In this document: positions 23,490-37,200 of the stretch, one piece after another
Position numbering within the stretch: position 1 is the stretch's first letter
Layout: the number at the start of each line of letters is the position of its first letter
Origin: Nelumbo lutea
Taxonomy: Eukaryota; Streptophyta; Magnoliopsida; Proteales; Nelumbonaceae
Assembly (NCBI GenBank): GCA_022828595.1
Contig: JAKGHH010000004.1
Location: 84,658,270 to 84,722,269, forward strand
Reading direction: 5' to 3'
DNA: 64,000 nt
Translations under genes and position numbers: made by a program
Notes under the pieces: model-generated
Seen by the model: only the letters and a program-made list of their open reading frames with translations
Databases searched by the model: none
What the model was told of the DNA's origin: nothing

Positions 23490-25259
23490 GCTACATACAT
23501 TGAATCTCAAGCATCTTTCAAATTCCCCAACCCAACAAGCAACAACTAATGCAATTCAAAAACATGTGCTTCTTGTGCTTTCATTGATTCATTTTACAGC
23601 CTAAGGTGGGGTACTTTTGAGTTTTGAACCATGGTCTCAATCTGTGGTTCTATGCTTTAATGTTGTGTTTGGTGTGTGGGATGGGGATGGTAAAAAAGGA
23701 ATATTCCAAAATATTATATTTTTCCTTTATTTGTTTTGAGGGAAGTAGGGGGATGGGATGGGGAAAATGTAGGACATAGGATCCTAAAATCAAGTAGGCA
23801 AGATCGCACCAAAACAGTACAACTCCAATGAAAAAACTCTACTGAGAAAAAAATTTTGGGTCTTGTCAAAATAAAAAGCATCGAGAGACTCTTCTTTGAC
23901 CTCTACCCGTCCCAACGGTCAGATCTTCAATGATTTCTCTGGCCATTTCGTTCAAAGGTAAGACCACATCCATCTCAATGGTTGGAGACCCAGTCATTTT
24001 CAATGTCTTTGGTGAAGGTTTGGACGGAGTGAAACTCCATTCTTCTTCAGCAACCTCCATTTTCCTTTTGTTTTCATTTTTCCCATGTCTACCCACTGGC
24101 GATTTCTGGTCAATTGGTGTTCATGTCATTGATGTGTGCAGAATTTCTAAATGCAAGCAAAACTAAGAAAGACGTGACTTTGTTAAATCTATAAAATTTA
24201 CAAATCTGGTCATTGGATTCCTATATCTAATATTTCCATGTGTAAAACTAACATTTTTACAGATATGTAAAACTAACAACTAAAATTTTTACATTTGTAA
24301 AACTAACCTTTAGTCAAAACATTCTTTGTCATGAGCTAACTGTACAACTAAGCAGGATTTTTGTCAACTATATCTAACTGTAACGTTTTTGTCAACTATA
24401 TCTAACATCCTAGATCTAACAATTCTATCCCTTTTTCTTTTTTGCAGATTGAAGCCATTAACTTTATTTTCATTCCGTTTTGGCTGTTTAATGATGTCGA
24501 TAACATGTTAGACTGGGATGATCCGAAGATTTGGGGGAAGAGTTCAAATTTATCTTGCTCGATCATACTTATTTTTTTCCCCTTCCCCTCTTTCTCAATC
24601 AGGCTTGTTTTCTTCTCACAAAATAAACATGGAAAAAACTATTTTCTCTCGTATAGCCAAACAATGAAAAGCGAAAGTTTTATACTTATTTATCCCATCC
24701 CACCCAAATCTTCGCACAAACCAAACGAAGCCTAAATATGGTTCTTCAGTTACTTTACTTGGTGGCAATGTACAATACCACAGTTGACAAATAGCTTGAG
24801 TTGAGTTGCGGTGCTCTGGTGGTTCGATCATGCATTTCTTAATCGATGATGGCTTTGCTCGAAAAGACGCCTCACAAAGAATAGGACGACGCATCAAGAG
24901 TTCAAGGGGTCACATACACCGAGAGAGGGAACACGCCTTAGTTGAGTGGCTAATACTTGCATCTGCATAGAATAGTTGAACGTGTTTTTAAGGGAAAACT
25001 TGTGAAAACAGAATTACTCCACTAAATAAAATAACATAGAACTTGAAATAAAAACTAAAAAGCATGGAAACAAAACTCATTTTATTACATTATGACTAGG
25101 ATGTTGCGCAAAATAAAATAAAATTGTTCCTCGACCCTCTCTCTTTACAACAATAATCAAAATTTTGTGGCGTGTGCCAAGTTTTTATATAGATGGGAAG
25201 ACGCTGAAATCACTGGACGCACTAAGCACACTTGGAATCTGAGCCAGAACAATCTTCCT
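23490..25259. other. Intergenic; 3' flank of XPD
   Basis: No convincing gene. A frame of 76 codons at 24096-23866 (minus) lacks recognisable motifs. The last 200 bases are the probable XPD 3' UTR (AATAAA-type words in minus orientation near 25110-25140). Confidence 0.35.
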
Positions 25260-28200
25260 TCATGACAACATCTCAGACACGATGTCAGCTCCCATTCTTT
25301 CCAAGTCTTCTTCTGATAGAAGTGTCTTTCTGTTGCTGCTCCCAGCCTTATCATACGGTTGCGCCATCTTCTTAAGAAACTACATCCACCAAACCACACA
25401 GTTACTACTTGCGCAAGTACAATCTATGGTTGCCACATGCATATAGGACGTGGATTGAAGCCCTACATGAGAAACCCATACAAAAACTGAACTGGTTTTG
25501 TCCCAACCAATGAACTTAAACAGTTGGCCAGATTTTTTTAATCAGTATTTGGGAATCGGGATTTGTTCCTCACAAAGCGCACCTCACAGCACATCCCATG
25601 AATAAAAAAAAACACGAGTACGGGAAATATTCCCGATGTGCGACTGGAACGTGTGGTGAGGAGCGCTCCGTTTAGGAGCAGATCCAGACTTGCCCAGGAT
25701 ATCCTAATGGGAAATGAGATCACATCAGCGCCCCAGATGCACATCTCAGCATGCATGGGGAACACCTCCCCTACTTGTCATTGGGAGATGTTCCCAATAC
25801 ACGGCTGGGATGTGCTGTGGGGCGCCGATGTTAACACGTGGGAAACTTGAAATCTCATAAATGATGAAAGTGATGCATAACATGATGTTACCCTGCTGCC
25901 ATATGGAGATTTAACCAAGGAATGCAACAAAAATATAAGCAAAATGCAAATATAAATAATTCATGTTTATTGACATAGTAGAGACGTTAAAAGGCATTAA
26001 GTGAAACGGACCTCCCTTGCTATATGCAGAGCCATGTCAGTACTCAAGTTAAGGTGTGCATCACGTAAATGTGATAGTATCCATCCAGGCAGTTTAGAGC
26101 GCTTGTCGTGACGACTGTACCTGCATAAAGAAAATCAGTTCCCTCGTTAGATATTGCAATTGCAAAAACCAAAAGAAAAAAGGGAAAAACAAATAAACAA
26201 ACAGATGGTCTTCCCAGGATGTATGAACCTTTTCACATCAAGGGGCTTAGCCATTTAGCACTAAAAAAACTCACTGGGACAAATGGATGAGAAACATCCA
26301 TTTCAAGCATGTGAGGACATCTGAATATGATTCCTACATTGTGATCTCTCACGTAAGGTGCAGGAACCAGAGCTTGAATACTTGCACATAAACACATACA
26401 TTTATTAGCCTTGCATTGATGAGGGGCATAATTGTCTGGTTTGGTTGTACTGTGGTTGTTCCTTGCTCCATTGCATAAATGTACATCAGCAGCACAACGG
26501 AAAAGTAATCATACCCAGCATGCAATGTAAACAACGAGGTAAAATATGAGCATATTATGAGAATGTTTTTGTTCTGATGCTCTACAACAAGTTTCCTAAT
26601 TCAATTACATAGTTTTTTATCAATAACATCAATTTATTAATCTGAGAAGAAAGTGGTAAGTACAGACTGTTAAAACAGTTTAAGTTCATGAGAGATAAAA
26701 ACTCTTATCTCCCCACGAAACCCCAAATCCCTTACAATTGTGCCCAAAACAATGAATCTCTCTACACCCCTTGCTTAGCTAATGAATCAGCTATGGCATT
26801 TGCACTCCTTGACCCACCATGCCCTTACTCACATGTCTCTAGTTAACCATCTGAATTTCTTCCTTTCATTATTGTACATCCAGATTTTCATTCCATCATC
26901 CTGTAGCCAGTTGATCACCGATTTTGAGTCTCCCTCCATGCTTAGTTTGTTGATGTGCAGAGTTTTCGCCCTTTGTTTGCCTTCCATTACAGCCATGACT
27001 TCTGCCCTCAATGAGTCTCCTTCCCCTTCCGGCCCAGAATATAGTGCAATAATTATGCCCCTTTTATCTCTAAATACACCTCCAATGCCGGAGAGACCTG
27101 AAATCCCTATGCTACTACCATCGAAATTTAATTTAATAAAGCCCCTGTCCAGTGGGCTCCAATGATGAATTGTGACAGCCTTAACAGTAGAAGAATCTGC
27201 CACTGCCCTCCAGTTCCTCGATATATCAGTTGCTGAAACACTAGAGAAATCTTTCAGGGGCGTCAGCCAGTACACCACTTTAAATTTGATTGCTACAAAA
27301 ACTTCTTTACTTCTTGCTTTATCCAAGAAGGTTCTTGAGTTCCACTCTTCCCAAATCGTCCACAAGGTAGCAGCTCTTGTACACCTCCTCATAGCTCTAC
27401 CTTTCTTTTTTGGCCATGAAAAAGCAGTTGCATCGAACGTGCTTCGTACACTCACAGGAGGGATCCACCTGCACCCAAACAAGGACAAGCACCATTCCCA
27501 AACCGAAGTAGTAAAAGAACAAGAGACAAATAAGTGATATAAACTCTCACCATCAGCCTTACATAAGACACAACAGTGAGGGGATAAACACAAATTGGGC
27601 TGCTTTCTTTGAAGAAGATCAAGTGTGTTAATCTTTCCATGTACAACTTCCCAACAAAAAGCTGCAATCCTTGGCGGGACAGGTCTGCACATACCTCTTT
27701 CACAGGAAAAGAAGGCAGAGTACTAGGGGAGGGCTGTAACAAAGTTTTGAGGAAAGAAGCACAAGAAAAGGAGCGAGAGGTCGTACAGGTCCAGATTCGA
27801 CTATCAGGTTCAGATGGCTTAACTCAAGAAAGACTCCCTCCAACAGCTGTAATAGGTTAATTACACTCTGAAACTCTGAATCTCTGAAACCCCTTCGGAA
27901 GCCTAAATCTCAATTAACCCTATTATTTGAAGAAGATTGAACACAGAATTTGGAAATTTGCTCATTTTTAAGGCTTGAGAGGGCATACAGTGGAGGAAAT
28001 TAATCCTTTAAGGGGGAAGTGCCTATCCATATATGTTCTCAAAATTTTATACCATTACCATTACACAGATTGTACCTGATGTAGGAGATGAAAGTAGGTA
28101 AAATTGCATTGATAGTCTTTCCAAAGTGTCTTCCTGGTTGCCCTAGGCAGTAGACCAGCATCCCATCCATTGTCCAAGAGCCCATGAACGCTCACTATCA

Positions 28201-31200
28201 CCTTAGCCCACAATTTGTCCCTATCCCTAGGCAATCTCCATAACCATTTCCAAAGTAATACTAAGTTCCTTTTCTGTATATTGCCTAAACTCAACCCTCC
28301 TTTTTTGCTCCTACACACAACCTCCCAACTTATCCTATGATCTTTCTTTTCCTCCCCTGGCTCCTACAAAAAATCCCTCATCATCTTCTCTAGGCTTTTG
28401 CAAACACTGACTAGAGCCTTGGAAACTGACAAATAGTAGATAGGTAAGTTGGTTAGTTTTGAGCTTATCATTGTAATCCTGCTCCCTAATGACAAATACC
28501 CTTTCTTCCAGCCAGCTAACTTTTTGGAGAACTTTTCTGAGACTGGATTCCAGAAACCAACTTCTTTTGGGTTAGCTTCAAGGGGCAAACCTAGATGGGT
28601 CAAAGGCCACAATCCAACACTACAACCTATAATCTCTGCATATTCTACCAATTCCCCTTCCCCCATATTGACCCCCACTACACAACTTTTCTCAAAATTG
28701 ACCCCAAGGTTTGACATCCTTTCAAAGAGCTGCACTGAAAGCTTCATGTTCCTTGGGCTTAGTTTGGAAGGAGTACAAATGCAAATATGTAGAGTGCAAA
28801 ACCTTATATTTTGTATTATTTTGTATGTATTTGCACCATACATATTTGTATTTATACTCTTTCCAAACTAAGCCTTACCCATTCCAACTCAGTTCTTTCA
28901 CAAAAAAAAATGGTGTCATCTGCAAACTGTAAATGGGTAATAGGCACACCCTCTCTTCCTACTCTTCACCTTCTCAACAACCCTCACAGATCAGCCCTTA
29001 GAATAATTCTGCTTAGAACATCAGCTATAAGTGTGAAAAGAAAGGGGGAGAGAGGATCTCCTTGTCTTAACCCATGTTTAGCTGGAAAGAAATCTGCTAC
29101 TGTGCCATTGACTATGATAGAGTAGTGACAAGATCTTAAGCACCCCCAAATCCATTTGCACCATCTCTCACCAAACCCACATTGCCTTAAAACCTCGACT
29201 AAGGAAGTCCAATCAACTAAGTCATAGGCTTTTTTCAAGTCCAACTTGCAAATTAATCTTTTTTTCTTTGATCTCTTCATTTCCTCAACACATTCATTAG
29301 CAATTAAGATTTGATCAGTGATTTGCCTATCTTGGACAAAAGCCCCTTGATTGGAAGTTACTAGGGAGGGGAAGACTTCCCGGATTCTTAGAGCCAAGAC
29401 CTTAGCTAGAATTTTATACAAGCTATTCACCAAGGCAATAAAAGTGGAGTTTGCACCTGGATTTATTATTCCCCTTTCAAAGAACTCATTGAAAGCCCCC
29501 ATTAGGTCCTCTTTTAGCACTTCCCAACAGTCTTGATAGAAAGCCATCGTGAAACCATCTGGCCCCGATGCTTTGGTTCTATCTAAAGAAAAAAAACGCC
29601 TTCTTTATCTCCTCCTCCTTAAAAGGTTTTTCCAACCAAGACTTTTGGTCTCACGAAAGGCTATGCCAATCCAAACCATCAACCCACAGATTTTCAACTA
29701 AAAGCCTTCTATAAATTGATTTAAAATGTTCCACAAAGGCCCTTAGAATTGCTTCTTGTTGAGATATGACCTCACCATCTATCTCCAACTTAGAGATAAA
29801 ATTCGTTCTTCTTCTTAAACTAGCCATGGCATGAAAATACTTTGTATTCCTATCTCCCTCTTGAAGCCATTAAACCCTCGATTTTTGTCTCCAACTAATC
29901 TCCTCCTTTAGTCTAGTTTGGAAAGAGTACAAATGCAAATATGTACAGCGTAAATACATACAAAATAATACAAAATATAAGGTTTTGTGCTCTACATATT
30001 TGCATTTGTACTCCTTCCAAACTCAGCCTTAGAAAAATGCCCTCCAATTGTCTCTTGAGCAACCCCCTTAACTCCCTATCTCCCTCTTCCAATAGACCCT
30101 AGAGTCTGACATCCACCACTTCAATTCCAATCACAATCTCTTGTTTTCTTTCTTCTAATCTCCCAAACTGCTCTAAGTTCCAACCTGTAATCCTAGCCTT
30201 CAGGGCCTTTAGCTTCCTATGAAAGAACATCCCTTTCCATCTCACTCTAGGGCTCACTCCTTCCCACCAATTCTTCACTTTTTGTCCTTTGACTTTGTTT
30301 GTTAGTCTCCTCTATAAATCTAACCACATTGAAACCCCCTCCAATGCACCATGGACCCTCCCATAAGCCCCTAATAGCACTCAATTCCTCCCACATTTAT
30401 AAAATCCTTGTGTAAACCCTAGATGAGTCGACCACATATTCTTGAACCTAAAATGGACAGGGCCCACACCTCTCAACTCCTTACAAAGAGTTATCGGCCA
30501 GTTAACCGACGTTACCCTAGGTAGGGCTCTAGAAGATAACCCACCCCAATGATCCTCCCAGTCCACTGAGAACAGAAATCTATCTAATCTGGAACAAATA
30601 GGGTTGCTTTGAAGATTTGACCAAGTGAATCTATGGTGGAGGTTAGGCAAATCCTTGAGCTCATAGGAATTTATAAAATGATTGAATTTTCTCATGCTTG
30701 TTGTTATCCTTTGACTTTGTTTCTTAGCCCCTCTATAAATCTAACCACATTGAAATCCCTTCCAATGCACCATGGACCCTCCCATAAGCCCCTAATAGGC
30801 AATAGCACTCAATTCTTCCCACATTTCTTTTCTTTCTTTGTACCCATTTGGACCATAAATATTTGTTAGCACCCACTCAAAACCATCATCAATTGCAGAG
30901 CGTTGCTTTCATATATATTTCCTAGTATATGAAGTATCATGTATGATGTATCCCACTAATCATGTTAGTTTCCCTACATTCTCTTCATAGCACTGACTAC
31001 TAAAGAGGGATTTGGAAAGCCATAGCCAGTGATTGAAGATATGGATTTTTTTGGCAGAATGCGAAGACATGGATAAAGATCATATACCTCTTATCTGCAA
31101 AAATCATCATCCCATAATCTGCTTTTGAACGAATTACTCGGCCAACGCATTGAGCAGCTTGCCTCTGCAACCCAGCAGAAAGTGATTTAACGGCTAAATT

Positions 31201-34200
31201 TCTATGGCCCATATGAACCAAATAAAAAAAACAAGAAGAAAAAAATAACTTAGTTGAATTTCGTAGGCAAAGTGTAAAATTAATACCAAGGCATCAAAAG
31301 TCAAAAAATCTCCTTCTTTTATCTGAAATGTTTCCCGTAAATATTCTAACCGAGCAAGCAAGATTCTGTAAAATTGAATCAAGTTCAACCATGTCTTAAG
31401 GCAACTGAATCAAGTATGAGACTAAAGCAAAATAATCAAAATTAATGGAACCCAAAGTTCCCATAATTTAAGATTGTTGACAAAAATGAAAGACCACAAG
31501 CAATACATGCTGACCTGCTGAGTGTGTATTGAAAAGGAACCCCAAACATGATCACTAATCTGCCAAAATGGCGATCAAAATCTATACCTTCTGCTACTTT
31601 TCCCCTGCAAAACAGGAGGTAGTGTCTTATTCTTCATATCAGAAGTTCAGGGCAGTTCCATGTGGGACAAAAGAAAGGGCCTTTAGTTTCCAAACAAGAG
31701 ACTGGGGAAATATGTGAGAACCAGATGAAAAGAGAGATTATTTAGAGAATAAAAATGCATCAATCAAAGATCTTCAATGAATAGGTGAGCTGAGGTTAGC
31801 AAAGCATGTAGACTATATTTTTACTCATACCATAGGAAGTAGGAGAGATTTATATTATTGACCCCTGAATATCAATTGATAAGTGGTGTCAAAATAAACA
31901 TTTATAATTGAGAATCTTAAAACTGTCCACAACTTGACTGTGTCGGTACTTGTTTTGAACCACATGCTAACTTTAAGTTTAGCATCTGAACTAGTTTCTC
32001 CATCAATGTGGAACACAGATATGTCTGAACTTGTTCTCTAACATTCTCTTATTCCTTTCACCTATAATTCCCTCATGACCACATTAATTACTCTCATCTA
32101 GATTATTTGCCCAAAAACCAAAACCACCGTATAAAAAATAATTATAACCAACATTTTAAAGCCTGATATTAGGCATTAAGAAAGAGACCAAGGCTCAAGC
32201 CTCTCAATGAATTACTGAGGTTTACCCTCACTCAAGATATGTGCTTCTTTCAGGAGACCAAGAAGAAAAGAATCCTTGTTGCTAAATAAAACTATGGCAC
32301 TATATTCAACCTTTTCTTAAAAATCCAAGTCCTTATTCATCAAATGTAGAGTAAGCATTTCAACAATTTAAAAAAGTTCTGACTTAAAACATTGTCAATA
32401 GAGCATATGAATTCCAAAACATCTGTCTACATAAGGAGTTTTGGGGCTTTAACAAAAGCTATCTGAAACAACTTAGGACCCATTTGGGAGGGCTGAGCTA
32501 AAGATTCAGCTAAGCTGGTTCAGCTGCTTTGGAGCACTCCAGATAAGGCTATTACGCTGAAGCAGACAGCCCTTCAAATGACTGGCTGACAGCCAAATTG
32601 GCCTCTCCAGATTTTTCACCAAGCATATCTTTTAGGCTGTCTGTGTGAGGCCCACATCGGAAAGCCAGAAGCCACTGTGCTTCAACCCTCACAAACAGGC
32701 ATTTAAACTTACAAGATGAATAAGCTTAAAAGACACCAACTTGAATAAGCTCCTTGATCTAAACAAAACAGTCTATAAGGCCTTGATAGCTGGAAATAAG
32801 CCAAAAACACCAATAGGCTCTTATACTAAATGTCACCATAAAGGACTAACACTAAATTTTCAACAAGTTTTAATCTGAATTTCTGACAAAAAGACCTTTT
32901 TTGCCTTGTTTCATCAAGCCTCATCACCTGAAGTACATATTAAATCATTAAAATAGCACGAGGCAAGTGATTGATCATTAAACATTAAAGATATAGGCCA
33001 TAATTTACAGAACTTTTTTTCTTTTTTTCCCTTGGGGGATCATTAGCAGAGAATTTTATTGATGGATAAGGTAAATACAGGGCAAAAGCCAGAATAAACA
33101 GAACCAATAAGTATAGTATCCACACACAGTGAACAGAGATCCTAAAGATGCAACACCAAACCAACCAAATGGATACACTAAGGCTATGTTTGGTTTGAAG
33201 GAAAAGGTAGGGAAAGGAAGGGAAAGACAGGGAAACCTATACAAGGGGAAAACCTATACAAGGTTTATAAAAGTTTCCTTATCTTTCCCTTCCTTTCCCT
33301 ACCTTTTCCTTCAAACCAAACACAACCTAAAGGAAGCCAAGGAAACGAAAGTTGAAGATCCGCCAAGTCAGAAGTCCCTAATATAAATCAGCTCCAGATA
33401 AGTCCTCAGCAAACAGAATTCATCAACCTAGGCATCAACTGGAACAAGATATTCAAGGTGGCAGCCAAGGAATGAGCTCCCCTGCTAAAAATGCATCGAT
33501 CTTCATAAGCCCCTGGACCTTGCTAGGAATAGCTACTTGGATGTTGGGAGGGGTAGGCTGGATATAGACCTAATCTTGGGAATTTTCTGAACAAGTGATT
33601 GTTGTCAGACTCAAACCCTTTGTTCTCATTTTTGTCAGCCTGATGTTCCATCATTTTACCAAGCAATGCTCTTTCTAATTTTATATAACAAGAAATAAGG
33701 ATACATTTTGGAAGGACAGTCAGAAAATGTAAGCAATCTGACAAACAAGCACCATTATTTTCTTAAAGTTAATTTGCTAACATTTCTAATAAGCTCATGC
33801 AATTGCCTCTTTTTTCTACAGAAACTCATCAATGGTTCAGTATTGATATACCTGATATTCTCAGTACACATTTTGTCTACCACAACTAAAAAGAAGATCA
33901 AGAAGTCAAAGATGCATGGATTCATTTGAAAGGTTTTGTATATAATACTTAAAAAGTTAAGGGGAAGAAAAGTATCAGGTAAGAAGGGTGAAAGAATGAA
34001 CCTGGCAACGGAAAAAAAGACAGCACCCCTTCCACAATCGCAAGCTCTACGATAGTTATCCAGAGCCAATGTTGTTTCTACCACATCCTGTGTCTCAATA
34101 AACACAAGCTTATGCTGCATTACATCCTACAAAAAGGAGAGACATCAATTTACATTTTATCTAAAAAGCATATCTTCCCAGCAAAATACCAAGTCAAGAA

Positions 34201-37200
34201 ATGGTCAATTGTTATCCATCAAGAAAGGAAATTGTCAATTGACTAAGCAGTTAAAACAAGACTAGCAGATCATGAAAATAAATTAAGATGAAAGACAATA
34301 AGTGAACCTTATGAACAAAGAAATGAAAAAATTAAAAAAAAAAATCAATATCATATGAAAAATCAATCAACATGTAATACGATAAGTAGAGGAAAAGAAG
34401 GTCACCACAAGATCAACTGAAAAATCAAAAAGAACATGTAATATGAATAGTAGGAACCACCCAAGGCATTAAAATGTCAATAGGATCTCATAATGTAGTG
34501 ATTCCAATGGCAAATAGGGTCCAATGTTACTGAATAGCTTAGAGAGTAGGTTATTCTATAACTAGTGATTGTTAATACCATCATAGTAGGTTTCATGCAT
34601 TATGCACATGTAGGATTTAGAAAGATGTAAGTGTGGCTCTGAAAAGTGGGCATTGGTCTTTGTGTATTCTGTATATGAGTAAGATAGGGAGAGGGAGGGA
34701 GATGCTTGCATTTCCATAATACTAAGTTGATTCCCATAATACAACCTTTCAGATTTCAGGCTGTCTGCCAATTATCATCTATTCATCTTTTTTTTTTTTT
34801 TGGATCAGCAACATAGAAATGATTTCATTAATAAAAAATAGGCATGAGTACAACAAGAGGTTGTGAAAAAAGAAGAAAAGCACAGCTATGAAAAAACTGC
34901 CTCCCAGATATTACAATTGAGTCCTGTGCAACCCTTGCTTAGCTAGACCATCTGCCAAGCTGTTGGCAGTTCTACTCACCCACTTAACTCTGATAGTCAA
35001 GTCCTTTGCTAACCATTTAAAACGCCCTGAAGCCATTCCTCAGGTGCCATGTCACCCCACTCCTTCCTTCAGCCATTTCACAACAGTTCTCAAATCGCCC
35101 TCAATGACTAGGTTATTGATGCCCAACTCCTTTACCTTCTCGACCCCGTATACTGCAGCCAACAGTTCTGCTCTTGCCACATCACCCTGTTCGGCAGGCC
35201 CTGAGTATAAGGCTATGATGTTTCCTTCCTCATCCCTAATTACCCCCCCCCCCAATGGCTGAGCGGCCCAGGTTACCCAAACATCAAAATTCAGTTTCTT
35301 CCAGCCGCATAATGGGGGTGACCACATCTCAGCAGGTTTCTGTCTTCTAGAAGATGATCCAGCAATAACATCCCAGGCCCTAAAAAAGTATTCAACCTTA
35401 AAGTCTGAAAACAGTTTCAAACTTTTTGCCCATTGTGCCACTCTTAAGGTTATGATTTCCACCAAGGCTTCCTTACTCCTTTCTCTTTCTTCAAATATTC
35501 TTGAATTTCTTTCCTCCCAAACTGTCCATGAATAGATGAATTATCATCAGTTCATCTCCTCATCATTGAAACTTAAAGGTTAGGGTTCCAAAGAAACTCC
35601 TAAAAGAGTTAAATAGGTAGCTTTCAAGGAGAAGAAGGGTAGGAAAATACAATACTACACCAAAAAGAAAATATAGTAATGCATATTCCCACCTGTAAGA
35701 TTCCCATTTCATTCCAACTATTGACAATTCCATCCATGTATGAGTAACTGACAAAGAAACAAACGATCCCATCTGGAACAGCAGCCACCATTTCAAGCAA
35801 AAGCCTCCCATAATTTCTCACAACACCTGGATCACTCCTCATATCAAACTTTGTACTTACTGGAAGCTGATCACTGCAAAAACATGGCAAATTAGCATTG
35901 TGAAAAAAAACAGAGATAAAACAAATTAATAATTTAGGTTATTGATCTTTTGTGATAAAAATTCACATAGATTGTTCATAACTCCATGCAAAGGAAAACA
36001 TTACCTCCCACGAGTAAGGACCATTGGACATATGCAATCCCTTGTCAAAGACATTGTAAAGCTTCGACTAATTACGGGATTGAAGTTAAGAAGACGGGGA
36101 TAGAGATCTATTGGGCTTAAAGTTCCAGATGTTATTATAACTGATTGGAATCTCTCAAATACAGGCTTTATCGCAATAGAAGCATCATGACAACTGAGCT
36201 GGATCACCAAATAAGAAAACGAAAATAATCAGAGATAATTTCTGCAGAATAGGAAAAAAATATTAAGACACCAAAGTTCCATGCATAAGCTTTGTGACAC
36301 ACATCCAATGGGAGAGGCCTACTATTTAAATGTTCAGAATCAGACCAAGGAAAGATTTATGCAGAAGCATCATGGAAAGTTAAACTAGGCACTGAAAAAT
36401 ATTTAGTAACAACTAATTTCCTATTACTAGAAGTTGCAAATTTACCTGCAATACTGGATCAGGTATATGTGGCATCCTCTCATCAAAAGGTTCAATTATT
36501 ATTGAAAACCCCCGTGTGTAGGTCCCAACCAATGTTGCAAAGTCACAAATTGTTTGAATATGTAAGAACTCATCAGTATCAGTTATTTCCAATGTCAACA
36601 TGAGTGAATGTAGACGATCATAACAAAATTTCAGTATTTTCTGATCAATGCCAGCCTGGGAGTTTATAGAAGCAACAAAGGCAACTAGTCCTTCCTTCTC
36701 AACATTCTCCGCTTGCAAGCGTCCTTTAAAATATTGTACCAATCTCCGTAAGACAGATAGAAAATGCTCTGCTCGCCGAATATTCCCTGGCACAGCCTCC
36801 TTTAAAATATCATTAGGCAGGACAGGATTTGATAGCCAGTTATCCGTAACTGCAAGGACAGAAATATTAAATTTGTGGAATTTCTTTTTGGTCGTGAAAA
36901 TTTGCGGAAAGTTAAAAAAATTATATTGAGAACCAAGAAAGCATAGTTCAATTATGAACCAAAAATGTATAAGGATTATGCATACTAGGCAGGTTTCCCC
37001 TTTGAGCCAAACCCTCAACAAGTCGATTATATTCTGCACGCAATCTGCCAGCATCAGTGGCCTTCAACCTTCCTACCATGTCAAAGATTTCCACAAATAA
37101 AAATTATCAAAATTTAGTGGATGAGAAAAACGAAATATGAATAAGGCCCTGTTTGGTTTTGGGAATAGGGGTCTGGAATCGGAATCGGAATGGACTATTC

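Larger units (their letters stand above)
26611..30925 (-). mobile_element. L1-type LINE, decayed, inside XPD intron 9
   Basis: It is in the same orientation as XPD. The 3' end is marked by a T run at 26611-26616 on the plus strand. Going 5' to 3' along the element: endonuclease C-terminal half ([30 protein letters not shown]) at 30900-30380, reverse transcriptase at 29550-28380, the GGL.GN..KRN..LL.KWLWR block at 28318-28061, the zf-RVT zinc-binding region and an RNase H domain at 27692-26829. It is 5' truncated (no ORF1, partial endonuclease) and broken by frameshifts, an internal duplication and two MITEs. Confidence 0.92.

Noticed and set aside
26829..27692. 287-codon frame as a host RNase H gene
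   Set aside because: Order of domains and context show it is the 3' end of a LINE.
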